Shown in pieces: positions 27,654 to 38,000 of a stretch of 64,000 nt of DNA (the stretch's first letter is position 1; each line of letters begins with the position of its first letter). Made by a program: the position numbers and the translations under genes. Below the pieces are notes generated by a model that saw only the letters and a list, made by a program, of their open reading frames with translations, was not told where the DNA came from and made no database searches. Source of the DNA: an uncultured Prevotellaceae bacterium (GTDB taxonomy: Bacteria > Bacteroidota > Bacteroidia > Bacteroidales > Bacteroidaceae); the NCBI GenBank assembly GCA_900316985.1, contig ONFE01000015.1, positions 62,001-126,000 of the forward strand, read 5' to 3'.

Positions 27654-28679
27654 TTAGTAGACTTCGCCCCAGTGGTCGCAGAGGGTGCGGGCTTCGTCGT
27701 CGGTGAGGGTGACGACGGCCCCGTGTTTGGGAGATGTGAAGTTTTCGGTTTTCATTGTGGCTTCCTTCTGGCCCTTCTTCTTGGCGTTGAACTGGCCGAG
27801 GGGCGTGAAGGTTTTGAAATCAGTGGTCTCTACGAAACCGAAATTGTGTGTTTTCTGCCCGTAGCAGTCGTACATCAATATCCATTTTTCTTCACCGATA
27901 CGCTTCCATACGTTTGGCGCCTCGCAGGCTGTGGGCTCAGGGTCGACGAATGCTTCCTGATAGGTCCACGGGCCAGTGATGTTGTCGCTGTAGGCCTGCT
28001 TGATGCCGGGCGTCCCTTCGTGACTGACGTAGGAGAGGTAGTAGCGGTTGCCCACCTTGACGATGTCGCCGTCGATAGCCGAGACGCCTTCCTTTGGATG
28101 CTCGAAGAGTATCTTCGGAGTGGTGGTCAGCGAGTCGTAGCGTTCGTTCACGTAGGCATAGTAGAGCTTGTTCTGCCCGTTCTGGTGGCGCATGGTGAAA
28201 TATATCATTATTTGGTTGGTCTTATCGTCGAAGGTCGTCTCGGGAGCCCACGCACAGCCAATCTCGGGATCAATCTTGTCCATGCGTAGCAAGGCATGCT
28301 GCCAATGGATAAGGTCGCGACTCTTCATCAGCACGAGGTTCTTGTTGTTGCCCCATCCGTAGGTCTTCCCGTCGCGTTCCCATTCGGTGGCGCGCTTGCC
28401 CTCATGCTGGGCATAGATGTGGAGATCGGTCATGGCCAGATAGAACATCCCGTCGGGACCGCGGAAAATGTGCGGATCGCGCACGCCGCGCTGTTCGGCA
28501 ATGGTGTCGCCGTTGATGACGGGCTTGTCCTTGTTGAGGGCATGGAAGGTGGCCATGTGGATGGAGTGCGTGTTGTCCTTGTGATAGACCATAAGATAGC
28601 ACCCGTCACTCAGTCCGCTCATGGGGAGCGGACTGAGCAGGCTGATGAGTGCTATTAAGTTTAATACCAGCTTCCTCAT
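27654..28679 (-). CDS. GH43-family glycosidase (probable arabinosidase)
   Basis: Exported enzyme (341 aa; signal peptide to about residue 24) with a single five-bladed propeller. Motifs include GVRDPHIFRGPDGMFYLAMTD (general base region), GCAWAPETTFDD, SAIDGDIVKVGNRYYLSYVS and TACEAPNVWKRIGEEKWILMYD, the likely acid glutamate. Its start overlaps the stop of the next gene upstream by one base (TAATG), so the two are translationally coupled. Last gene of the arabinan operon. Release of arabinofuranose is inferred from family and context; galactan-acting GH43 enzymes are an alternative. Confidence 0.82.
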   Translation of the reverse strand: MRKLVLNLIALISLLSPLPMSGLSDGCYLMVYHKDNTHSIHMATFHALNKDKPVINGDTIAEQRGVRDPHIFRGPDGMFYLAMTDLHIYAQHEGKRATEWERDGKTYGWGNNKNLVLMKSRDLIHWQHALLRMDKIDPEIGCAWAPETTFDDKTNQIMIYFTMRHQNGQNKLYYAYVNERYDSLTTTPKILFEHPKEGVSAIDGDIVKVGNRYYLSYVSHEGTPGIKQAYSDNITGPWTYQEAFVDPEPTACEAPNVWKRIGEEKWILMYDCYGQKTHNFGFVETTDFKTFTPLGQFNAKKKGQKEATMKTENFTSPKHGAVVTLTDDEARTLCDHWGEVY

Positions 28680-31219
28680 TATTTCACGATGAATTTCCTG
28701 CCGTTACGGATGTAGATGCCCGACTTCAGCGGACCATTCAGTTTTCTTCCCTGCAGGTCATAGACATTACTGTTCTCAACAGTTGACTGTCTTACGGCTT
28801 CGATACCCGTGGGCGACTCGTTTCTGCATTCGGCCTGATAGAGCGCCTTGACGTCGTCGGCTGTCAGTACGCGGTTGTAGATGCACAAATCGTCATAGTC
28901 GGCATTGAGTGAGCCCCAGAAGGAACCGTAGCCGAAGTAGAAGTCGCTGCTGGCGGTCAGGTGGCTGACAATCTGCCCATAGCTGAAAGCATTAGGAGAA
29001 GTGACGGAAGTTCCGCCCATCGAACCGTTGCATTTCTGGAACGAAATAAGATTGCCGTTCACATAGACCTTTATTCCGTCTTTACGCGATATGGTGACGG
29101 TAACATGGTTCCACTCGCCGAAAGTGATGAAGCCTGAGGCATAGCCATCGGGATGGTTCAGGTCTATCCAAGTGCCCTTCATATCGTTGTAGCCCACGTA
29201 TGTGTTGGGTGTAAGATAGAGACGGGCAGTGGTCTGCGGGTTGTAGAACGCGAAGGCTGCATCCCAATAGTTCTGATCTATGGAGTTCAGCCAGAATGCC
29301 ACAGTGGCTCCCTCGCTCAGTGTCGCTCCGGCCAGCGGGTTGGTGAATTTCACGTTGCTGGTGTTCTCAGCAGCACCAAAGTTGGTATGAATCACCTGAC
29401 CGCTGCGCGAGCCGTCGGTCTTCAGCGTGGGCAGGCTGTTGCTGCCTTCTTTCTGAAGAGTGGCCGTCTGGGTGGTGTTCAGCTGATTCGTGATGGGTGA
29501 AGCATCGAAGTTGTAGTAGGCCACGAGACCAGTCTTGTAGTCACCATCAACGGGAGTTTCTGGCTCGGTGGTCGATTCGCCGTACTTATATCCCCAAACT
29601 GTCACTCCGGTAGTCGAAGCAAGTGCAGTGAAAGCAGGCGTCTTCGTGTCGGTGGGTTCCAGCGTCTGCTCTACCATGACGCCATAGTAGGTTGTTCCGC
29701 CTATCTTTAGCGTGATGTAGGAGGTGCCTTCGTCAACACTCCATGTTCCCGTTGAGGCTCCGGTGATGGTGCCGTTAGACAAGAGTTCGATGTCGGTGGG
29801 CTGGGAGGCCTCTTTCTTGAGATGGTTCAATTTATACTTGTGGGTAAGCAGCTTGTACTTGCCCGCGATGTTCTCGGTGGGAATCTGCTGGGTGGAAGCG
29901 ATGTCGGCACTGGTCACCGTCTCGCCGGTGTACTCGAAGGGAGCAGCCACAAGCCAGCCGTTCTGATTCTGGAACACCTGGTGTACGCGTACCTGATGGC
30001 CTTCTCCCAAGTTCTGGAATCGGGTATGATAGACCAGGTAGGTGCGACCATCTTCTGCGGCAATGATGGAGTTATGGCCTTGCGAGCGCTCGCCATAGTT
30101 GCCTTTGGCCTGATTTCCCCAGTTTGTGTAGGCTCCGAAGATATTTTCACCGCGGTTGCCATCGTTTTCATCCGGGCCGAAGTTCAGCAGATAGCTGCCG
30201 TATAAGGCCGTGCTGTTTTTGCTGTCCACGTATGGTCCGTCGGGATTCTGTGAACGGAACACACGCATCTGGTAACCACCGTTGTTGTAGTCGCTGGCAA
30301 CACCACCTGCAGCCAGTCCGCCATTGGTGACGAACAGGAAGTAATAGCCACCTATGTATTCAATATAAGAGGCTTCGCCCGACGAATAATAGCCGCCTGC
30401 TATCTTCTTACCGAAGTAGGGATCAACGGTAATTCCGTCGCCACTGCCTTTCAGCTCGTAGGTCACATCGTAGTCGCGCAAACCTGTGTTCTCGTCCAAT
30501 TCAAGCATGTAGATACCGCCGCTCCATGAGCCGTATGACATCCAGAGTTTGCCCTGCTCGTCGTAGAACACACAAGGGTCGATACAGTTGGGATAGCGGT
30601 TGCCCCACTTATTGCCCACAGCATAGCGTGAGGGCAGCGATGTCTGTGTGCCGATGACAATCTCCAAGTCTGTGTCCTTATAAGAAGTTCCAGTATGAAA
30701 TCCGCTCATTACGACGGGAGCCTGATAGCGGTAGGGACCTTCAATCTTATCTGACGTAAGCAGGATGATGCTGGAATACCAATTGTCGCCATTGACGCTC
30801 AGGTACATACACCATTTTTTCATGGCTTTGTTCCAGATGACATCGGGTGCCCACATCATGCCATCCACGCTGTAGCTGCTGTTTCCGCGCTTCGACCAAT
30901 TAAAAGCATTGAAATTGAAGTCGTACTCTACTCCCCCCTTCTTTACCTTTGTTACCTGCGGTGTGGTGAAGGCGGCAGAGTTGGCGGCATCATTACTGGC
31001 GGCTGTCTGCCATGGCACGGTAATCTTGGTCCATTTCATCAGGTCGGTCGTCTTGGCATGGTCGCGATGGGAACCGAAGATATAATATGTCTTTGACGAC
31101 GGATCCCAAACAATACTGGGATCGTGGACACTGACGCGACCCAGGGAGAAGGCTGACGCAATCAAAGGCAGCAATGCCGATAAAAAGGTTATAAATGTTT
31201 TCTTCATCTGTTGTTTCAT
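28679..31219 (-). CDS. GH43 endo-arabinanase with GH43 C2 and LamG-like domains and sorting-like tail
   Basis: Large secreted enzyme (846 aa) that likely cuts arabinan backbones. Signal peptide to about residue 23 (IASA; start M1 or M5). Propeller with base VHDPS (D33), CIDPCVF (D214) and acid SSGEASYIEY (E282). A beta domain typical of endo-arabinanases follows (about 455-550; GKYKLLTHKYKLNHL), then a LamG/concanavalin-like module (about 565-780; GLVAYYNFDA, YFGYGSFWG, DDLCIYNRVLTADDVKALY) that may bind sugar, and the tail YDLQGRK ... GIYIRNGRKF. It lies 73 bp after the surface lipoprotein gene, behind a terminator-like hairpin that may lower its expression. Confidence 0.9.
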   Translation of the reverse strand: MKQQMKKTFITFLSALLPLIASAFSLGRVSVHDPSIVWDPSSKTYYIFGSHRDHAKTTDLMKWTKITVPWQTAASNDAANSAAFTTPQVTKVKKGGVEYDFNFNAFNWSKRGNSSYSVDGMMWAPDVIWNKAMKKWCMYLSVNGDNWYSSIILLTSDKIEGPYRYQAPVVMSGFHTGTSYKDTDLEIVIGTQTSLPSRYAVGNKWGNRYPNCIDPCVFYDEQGKLWMSYGSWSGGIYMLELDENTGLRDYDVTYELKGSGDGITVDPYFGKKIAGGYYSSGEASYIEYIGGYYFLFVTNGGLAAGGVASDYNNGGYQMRVFRSQNPDGPYVDSKNSTALYGSYLLNFGPDENDGNRGENIFGAYTNWGNQAKGNYGERSQGHNSIIAAEDGRTYLVYHTRFQNLGEGHQVRVHQVFQNQNGWLVAAPFEYTGETVTSADIASTQQIPTENIAGKYKLLTHKYKLNHLKKEASQPTDIELLSNGTITGASTGTWSVDEGTSYITLKIGGTTYYGVMVEQTLEPTDTKTPAFTALASTTGVTVWGYKYGESTTEPETPVDGDYKTGLVAYYNFDASPITNQLNTTQTATLQKEGSNSLPTLKTDGSRSGQVIHTNFGAAENTSNVKFTNPLAGATLSEGATVAFWLNSIDQNYWDAAFAFYNPQTTARLYLTPNTYVGYNDMKGTWIDLNHPDGYASGFITFGEWNHVTVTISRKDGIKVYVNGNLISFQKCNGSMGGTSVTSPNAFSYGQIVSHLTASSDFYFGYGSFWGSLNADYDDLCIYNRVLTADDVKALYQAECRNESPTGIEAVRQSTVENSNVYDLQGRKLNGPLKSGIYIRNGRKFIVK

Positions 31220-31237
31220 TTGGTAATTGAAAGAGAA

Positions 31238-31273
31238 AAGAAGTACCCTCCCTCTTTTGGCAGGGCACTTCTT
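31238..31273 (-). terminator. Intercistronic hairpin before the endo-arabinanase
   Basis: AAGAAGTGCCCT pairs with AGGGTACTTCTT (minus strand), followed by a pyrimidine run. It sits between the lipoprotein gene and the GH43 gene of the same operon, so it may act as a partial terminator or protect the mRNA end. Confidence 0.6.
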
Positions 31274-31292
31274 TATTATCCATTATCAACTA

Positions 31293-33206
31293 TTACTCGA
31301 AAATCAGGTGACTGCCATCCACCGTGAAGCGGAAGTAGACATCGTTGCCGTCGGTAGGACTGATACCGATGTAATCCTGATTATAGGTGTTGCCGTCGTT
31401 GCCCACCATGATGCACTTAACATCGACAGATCCGCCCTTGTTGGTTACAGAGACGGTAACCATGGCCTCGTCCATAGCCTTCAGCCATGCACCCCAGTCA
31501 GCCTGTCCGCCGCTTGGTGCGCAAGCTCCATAGCTGTCGCCCCAACCGTAGTTGTCGGCACGTACCACAGCATACTCGGTATTGTCCTGACGCGTCAGCA
31601 CCACGCAGAAGTTGTTCCAGTTGCTTACTCCGTTAGTGAAGTTCTTGATGCGTGTAGAGACTGTCTTTCCAACGGGAACGTTGATCATTTCAGAATGAGC
31701 TCCCCAGAAGGCTGTAGAGTTGTCGTCAGCGCCAATGACGTTGTCGAACTCGATGTGGCTGCCATCCACCGTGAAGCGGAAGTAGAAGTCATTGGGATCA
31801 ACGGTGTTGATGCCGTTATACTCCTGAACATAGGTGTTGCCGTCGGTGCCCAGCATGACTGCCTTGACGTCAGCCGTACCGTTGCCGTTGTTGGTCACAT
31901 AGGTTGTTACCTTGGCACCGTCCATTGCTTTCAGCCATGCACCCCAGTCTGACTGTCCGCCGCTCGTAGAGCATGCTCCGTAGCCGTCACCCCATCCATA
32001 GTTGTCGGCACGTACCACGGCATACTCCGTATTGTCGGCTTTGCAGAGTACCACGCAGAAGTTGTTCCAGTTGTTCTGTCCACTGGTGTAGTTGGTAAAG
32101 GTGGTAACGAATGTTTCACCGGCATTAACCTTGATATTGTCAGAGTGAGCACCCCAGAAGGCTGTAGAGTTATCGGTAGCACCGATAGAGGTGTACATCT
32201 TGTCGACAACTTCAAACTCGGCTGTTCCGATAATTGGTGTATTAGCGGCTTCGCCCTTATATGTCTTAGCGTAGACAGCTACAAGGGTCTTCTTACCCAG
32301 CGAGTGCATATTAGGTACGGTCTGGAAGGTAAGATCACTTGCCTTAACTGTAGCGGAAACCTCTTGTTCGAACTGGATGGTTGCTGTAACATTGGCAAAG
32401 GCATCTTCAAATGATGTTCCCTGGAGCACCTTCTTGGGTACGCCGTTGAGAGTCATAGACAGTGGTTGCTTATCTTCCCTTGAAGTGAAACCGCCGATAG
32501 GCTCGATGGTAGAGCCGAGGAAGTTGATAAACGAACCCTCAGGAACCAGGAATGCACGAATCGTGGTATTTGAGGCATCAGCATTGAGGTTAGTGAGTGG
32601 AGAGGTCTGTTTATAAACTTTGGTTACATTACCATTGGTAATGGTAACTTCCAAGCCACCAGAGGTGCGGTCAATGGTCAGCGTCACCTTACCGCCAAGT
32701 CTGTCAACACCGCTATCGGTGTCACTGCCAAATTCAAGATCGCTAGTTGCCAGGCTACGGTCGATATAGTCGCCCCATTCTGAGTTACCGCTAGGCTGGA
32801 AGTCATAACGGATGGCACCATACTCCTTATAATTGGCAGCACCGCGGTCTTCATCATTGGTAATGATGAGTGCGAAGTTTTTGTAGGTGTTAGTGGCAGC
32901 AGGGTTGATGTTCAGGTTAAACTGGGCAATCCATTTCTGCCCTTCAGGAATCTGATAGTACTTTGAAAACTGTGCCCACCAGCCTGTGGAAAAGTCTGTG
33001 GCACCAACGGTATATACATCCTCTTCCATACCTTCTATAACATCGCCACCCTGATTCTTAGCCTTCTCTGCAGCGATAGAGTCAGCTTTAGACGACAGCC
33101 AATCGGGAGCGTTTATGCTGAACAGATCACCGCCTTCACAGCTCGTAAGCATCATCATGCCAAGAGCTGCTGCACAAAATGCTGTTGCTATTTTATTGAA
33201 TTTCAT
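31293..33206 (-). CDS. Surface lipoprotein built of three related beta modules (SusE-position)
   Basis: Not a recognised family. The 637-aa lipoprotein (lipobox MLTSC, Cys23, then EGGD) sits where SusE-like glycan-binding proteins sit, right after susD. Residues 341-489 and 490-637 are close repeats, sharing DNSTAFWGAHS, NWNNFCVVL, NTEYAVVRADNYGWGD, DWGAWLKAMD, GNDGNTY-like and FRFTVDGSH. Residues about 66-243 are a divergent third copy (GATDFSTGWWAQFSKYYQI, NFALIITNDEDRGAANYKEY). An Ig-like spacer lies at about 245-335. Many Trp, Asn and Asp residues suggest sugar and calcium binding. Inferred role: arabinan capture at the cell surface. Confidence 0.85.
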   Translation of the reverse strand: MKFNKIATAFCAAALGMMMLTSCEGGDLFSINAPDWLSSKADSIAAEKAKNQGGDVIEGMEEDVYTVGATDFSTGWWAQFSKYYQIPEGQKWIAQFNLNINPAATNTYKNFALIITNDEDRGAANYKEYGAIRYDFQPSGNSEWGDYIDRSLATSDLEFGSDTDSGVDRLGGKVTLTIDRTSGGLEVTITNGNVTKVYKQTSPLTNLNADASNTTIRAFLVPEGSFINFLGSTIEPIGGFTSREDKQPLSMTLNGVPKKVLQGTSFEDAFANVTATIQFEQEVSATVKASDLTFQTVPNMHSLGKKTLVAVYAKTYKGEAANTPIIGTAEFEVVDKMYTSIGATDNSTAFWGAHSDNIKVNAGETFVTTFTNYTSGQNNWNNFCVVLCKADNTEYAVVRADNYGWGDGYGACSTSGGQSDWGAWLKAMDGAKVTTYVTNNGNGTADVKAVMLGTDGNTYVQEYNGINTVDPNDFYFRFTVDGSHIEFDNVIGADDNSTAFWGAHSEMINVPVGKTVSTRIKNFTNGVSNWNNFCVVLTRQDNTEYAVVRADNYGWGDSYGACAPSGGQADWGAWLKAMDEAMVTVSVTNKGGSVDVKCIMVGNDGNTYNQDYIGISPTDGNDVYFRFTVDGSHLIFE

Positions 33207-33254
33207 AATTGTTTTCTTTTTCTTAAATTCTTAATTCTTAACTCTATATATAAA

Positions 33255-34997
33255 TCAGAGGTTTACTACGGGGTGTACCGGACCATACAGCTTGTCAGCA
33301 TTGCTGGTGCTGCTATTGGCTGAGTTACCCTGGAGGTTCGGGTTGTCGTTCAGAGTTCCCTGGAAAATGGGGAAGAACTCATGTCCCTGAATCCAAGAAT
33401 CGTAAGAGCTCTTCAGTTCAGGATCTACACCTACATCAGAGTAGCTGACAGACTCCTTCACGCGAGACTTGTCGTTGGTACGGCGGAAGGTGGCATGCTC
33501 TTTCAGCTGCTTCAGGCGACCTGCATCATAGAACCATCCCCAACGGAGGAGGTCGAAACCACGACCGAACTCACAACCGAACTCCTTCGGGCGCTCCACG
33601 TTGGCAATCTGCTCGAAGAGCTTGTCGGCAGAGTTGAAGTCAGACAGTTTCAGATTTGCAAGACCAGCACGGCTGCGCACTTGGTTAATCCAGTCGATAG
33701 CCTGCTGTGTAGGACCATTCACTTCGTTCTCGCACTCGGCAGCGCGTAGCAGTACGTCTGAGTAGCGCATCATACGGAGGTTGATACCACAGTGCAGACC
33801 GGTAACCACCTTGTCATAAAGACCAGTACGGAAGTTGGTGTTCTTAGCCACGGGCAGACCACCATGGTTGTTGTTTGTTGTTACAGGTGCATCGGCAGTC
33901 ATAGGAGTGGTGTAGCATACATTGCCATACTCGAAGCCGTCCCATTCTGGCTCATAGGTTCCGATGGTCCAATAGAGACGTGGGTCAAGTGAACCGCTTG
34001 TGGTACGCTCCTTCTTGAACAGGTCATACAACCAGTTTGAAGCAGAGAGGTCAGCCCATCCGCCGAAGTCGCCAGGACCGAAGTTACTCTCGATGGCGTG
34101 TCCCTGTGTGGCGTTAGGACTGGTGTTCACCGGAGTCCACTCGTCGTCGGTACCCTGTGAACCATAGTCCAGATACTGAACCTCGAACAGACTCTCTTCG
34201 TTGTTCTCGTAGGCGGAGCCCTCGCGGAAGTTGTCGCCATAGTTGGCCATCAGTTTGTAGGTACCATACTGGCCGTTGATAATGGCCTTCAGCACGGTAA
34301 GTGCCTCACTGTACTTATGACGCATCATCAGCGCACGTGCATAGTAGCCGGCGGCTGCACCGCTGGTGGCACGGCCCTTGGCCCACTGGCCTCCGGCATC
34401 GCGTGTAGGCAGCAGCGTCATGGCTTCGGCAAAGTCCTTTTCCACCTGGTCCCAGACTTCATCGTAGGTGCTGTTGGAACCATAGAGTCCGTCGAGTGTA
34501 GAATAGGTATTATAGTCTGTAATCAGAATCGGGTTCTGATAGTAACCGGCAAGGTTGTAGTAAGCCAGACCGCGCAGGAACAGCATCTGCCCCTTGATAT
34601 GTTTCATCTGGTCGTTGAGTGCGTTGTTGTCTTCACCGCAACGAGACAGGGTGAAGTTGGTTACGTTGATGGTGTAATACCAGTCACGCCATGACCACTG
34701 TCCGATTTCATCGGTGAAAGGAGCGTTCAGGTCGTCGAAAGGCATGTACCAAATCTGTGAGGAGTTCCAGACCTCATCGCCGCGGCAAACGTCGAGCATA
34801 TAACCTACACGGGCGTAGGTTCCCTCCATGCGGATATGGTTGTAGGCAGCAATCACGTTCTCCTCAAGATCATCGGCTGAGTAGCCGAACGTAGCTGCAG
34901 TCTGCTGGTTAGGGTTCGTGACGTCCAGTTTGTCATCGCAAGAGGTAAGGACGCCTAATCCTAACAGAACAGCTAAGGAAATATTATGTAGTTTCAT
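33255..34997 (-). CDS. SusD-like lipoprotein of the arabinan locus
   Basis: RagB/SusD-family protein (580 aa) with lipobox VLTSC followed by DDKLD. The helical region shows MLFLRGLAYYNLAGYYQNPI; the C-terminal part shows MRYSDVLLRAAECENEVNG, INQVRSRAGLANLKL and ERPKEFGCEFGRGFDLLRWG. It would cap the partner SusC encoded 35 bp upstream. Arabinan or arabinogalacturonan oligosaccharides are the likely ligand because every enzyme in the cluster is GH43 or GH51. Confidence 0.93.
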   Translation of the reverse strand: MKLHNISLAVLLGLGVLTSCDDKLDVTNPNQQTAATFGYSADDLEENVIAAYNHIRMEGTYARVGYMLDVCRGDEVWNSSQIWYMPFDDLNAPFTDEIGQWSWRDWYYTINVTNFTLSRCGEDNNALNDQMKHIKGQMLFLRGLAYYNLAGYYQNPILITDYNTYSTLDGLYGSNSTYDEVWDQVEKDFAEAMTLLPTRDAGGQWAKGRATSGAAAGYYARALMMRHKYSEALTVLKAIINGQYGTYKLMANYGDNFREGSAYENNEESLFEVQYLDYGSQGTDDEWTPVNTSPNATQGHAIESNFGPGDFGGWADLSASNWLYDLFKKERTTSGSLDPRLYWTIGTYEPEWDGFEYGNVCYTTPMTADAPVTTNNNHGGLPVAKNTNFRTGLYDKVVTGLHCGINLRMMRYSDVLLRAAECENEVNGPTQQAIDWINQVRSRAGLANLKLSDFNSADKLFEQIANVERPKEFGCEFGRGFDLLRWGWFYDAGRLKQLKEHATFRRTNDKSRVKESVSYSDVGVDPELKSSYDSWIQGHEFFPIFQGTLNDNPNLQGNSANSSTSNADKLYGPVHPVVNL

Positions 34998-35001
34998 ATC
35001 T

Positions 35002-35028
35002 TAAATTCGTTAAATTCGTTAAATTCGT
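35002..35028. repeat. Triple 9-bp repeat between susC and susD of the arabinan locus
   Basis: TAAATTCGT three times in a row fills most of the 35-bp gap, leaving little room for a ribosome binding site. Confidence 0.85.
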
Positions 35029-35032
35029 TGTC

Positions 35033-38000
35033 TTAGAAGGTGAAGTTGATACCTGCCATGAAGCTGCGTGCAGTGGGATACGAACAGAAGTTGTAGCCCG
35101 GGGTGAAGGTGCCACCGGCATAGTCAACATTATAACCCTTATACTTTGTGAAGGTATAGAGGTTCTGAGCAGATACATAGATACGTACACCTGAGACATA
35201 GTTGCCAAACCACTTGTTGGGAAGGTTGCAGCCCAGTTCTACGTTGGCAATCTTCCAATAGGCAGCGTTCTGGATCTGACGGTCGCAGAACAGGTCGTTC
35301 CATGCCAGTGATGCATTGTTTGCCAGATAGGTGCGGGGAGTACCCGAAACGTAGGTGCCGCCATCCCACTGATTAGCGTCAAGAACAGCCACATCCTTGT
35401 TGCCATAGCCGTAGCTTGAGTTCAGTGTATTATAGAGGTAGTCAGACACATGGTAGCCCAGTGCACCGAATGTAGAAATACTCAGGTCGAAGATCTTGTA
35501 TTCCAGATGAGCGCTAAGACCGAAGTTTACCTTGGGAAGTCCGCCACCGAGAACAGTCTGGTCGTCACCGTTAACCTGACCATCACCATTCACGTCGCGA
35601 TAATAGCAGTCACCCACCTGTGCACCATCCTGGTAGAACCAAGTTCCTGGTTCACGGAGGTCGGGTGTGTATTGGGGATCAGCTTCGGCTTTCTGCTTCT
35701 CCAGTGTATTATGGAGCAGGCGGCCTGCCTCATTCAGGTTGTCCAGTTGTCCCTGAGTAGTGATAAGACCCTGATAGTCCCAACCATAGAAACGGCCAAC
35801 TTCCTGTCCTACCTCTGTGATATAGGCACCTGTAATATATTTCTCAGTACCAAAACCTAGTGAGGTCACCTTGTTCTTCAGGGTGCTCAGGTTGGCGCTG
35901 ATCTCATGCTTCAGGGCATGGTCACGGTTACGATAGGTCAGCGAGAACTCGAAACCACTATTCTCCAACGATGCAGCATTCATGGTTACTGACGTGTTGG
36001 CCACACCGGCACTTGCGGGAACGGGAACACCATAGAGCAGATCCTGCGATTTGTTCTTGTACCACTCAGCGGTGAACTCGATACGGTTGTTGAAGAAAGC
36101 CAAGTCAACACCAACGTTCATGGTCTTTCTCTTTTCCCATGAGAGATTTTCGTTCACGAAGTTAGAAACAGCAGAACCTGTGATAGGCTGGTTTCCAAAG
36201 CTGTAGGTCATGTTGTTACGGGCCATGGTAGCCTGGATGGCGTAGTCGCCCACGGCTGCCTCGTAACCGAGTTCACCATAGCTGGCGCGGAACTTGAACA
36301 GGTTTACGATGTTGCGATCGATGGGGAAGAATGCCTCCTGGTCGAAACGCCAACCCACTGAAATTGATGTGAAGGTGTCCCAACGGATATCCTTTGACAA
36401 ACGGGAGCTACCGTCACGGCGAACAATACCTGAAAGGAGGTACTTTCCACCAAAGTCGTAGTTAAGACGAGCGAGGTAAGAAGCCAAGGTGTGCTTGTAT
36501 TCAAAGCTGTTGGCACTCCAGTCGCTGGCATTCTGCAGCTGCAGGAAGTAAGGCTGCGAGAGGTTGATGCCCGTTGCATCCATCGTGTTGGTGTTCTCCT
36601 GCTCGAAAGTCTGACCCACCACGAGGTTGGCATGGTGCTGACCGATTGTTCCGTCGTAGGTCAGCGTGTTCTCTATCAGGGCATCGGTGTATTTGCGATG
36701 TGCCTTGGTGAGGCGCTCGTTCTCTTTGGCAAGATATACACGGTTACTCTGAATCCATGCGGGAATCCAGGTCTTGTCGTTGCAAGATGTTGTGCTGTAT
36801 GAGAGGTTGATCTTGTAAGTTAGTTTGTGATCCTTGCTTTTTACGCCGACCATGTCAAGGAGGTCAACGTCAGCTGAGGCTGTTCCCAGGAAACGGTCAA
36901 CGATGGTGTTGCGGGTAAGCATGTTGTTGACGAGCAATGGGTTCATGGCCGAGATGTCGCCGTGGATGGTGTCGTAATACACGCCATAGCCATAGGCATC
37001 GTATTTATAGGCGCTGGCAGAACCAACAATGTCGTCGAGTACCCATGTGCTATTGTCGTAGGCCTTGATGGTAGGCTGCATGTTCAGCACGCCGCTGAGC
37101 ACGTTTCCTAAGTTACCATACAGACCCTGCACATACTCGCTGGCGTTAGATACGGCCATGTTGTCCTGGTCGGAGTGTGAGTAAACCAGACTGGTGCGGA
37201 ACTTGATGAACTTGATATCCATCGTGTTGTTCACACGTGCGGTGTAACGTTCAAAGTTTGGTCCTGCACCCTCAAGTGTACCCTTCTGCTTATAATAGTC
37301 GAGACTAATATTATAGGTGTTGTTGGCACCGCCGCCGCTGAGGTTTACGTTATGGTTCTGACGAATACCGGTCTTGAAGGCCTCGTCGAGCCAGTTGGTA
37401 TTAGTATTGTCGCGGAAGTGATAGTATCCGTCGCTGCCAAGGCTGTAGCCGCCAGGAGCAGGAATACCTGCATTCTCGGCAGCAATACCGAGATAACGGC
37501 TGTACTGCTCGGCATCCATGATGTCGTAGGCATCCTTCTGAATCTTGTCGATACCGAAGTAACCCTTGTAGTCAACCTTCAGAGGCTGTTCTTTCTTACC
37601 GCCCTTGGTTGTGATGATGACCACACCGTTAGCAGCACGAGAACCGTAGATGGCACCTGCAGAAGCGTCTTTCAGCACCTGGATGGTCTCGATGTCATTA
37701 GGAGAGAAGTCGCGGATAGATGTTCCCATGGGCACACCGTCGATAACGTACAAAGGTGCGGTGCTACCGAATGAACCGATACCACGGATGCGTACTGATG
37801 GGTCGGCGCCCGGCTGACCGTCGGAAGTAATCTGCACACCAGCCACCTTACCTTCGAGCATCGAAGATACGTTGGAGTGCGACACACGCTTCAGCTCATC
37901 GGCGTTCACGATAGATACGGACCCCGTCAAGTCGGCCTTCTTCTGAGTACCATAACCCACTACGACCACCTGGTCGAGAACCTGTGAGTCGGATTCGAGC

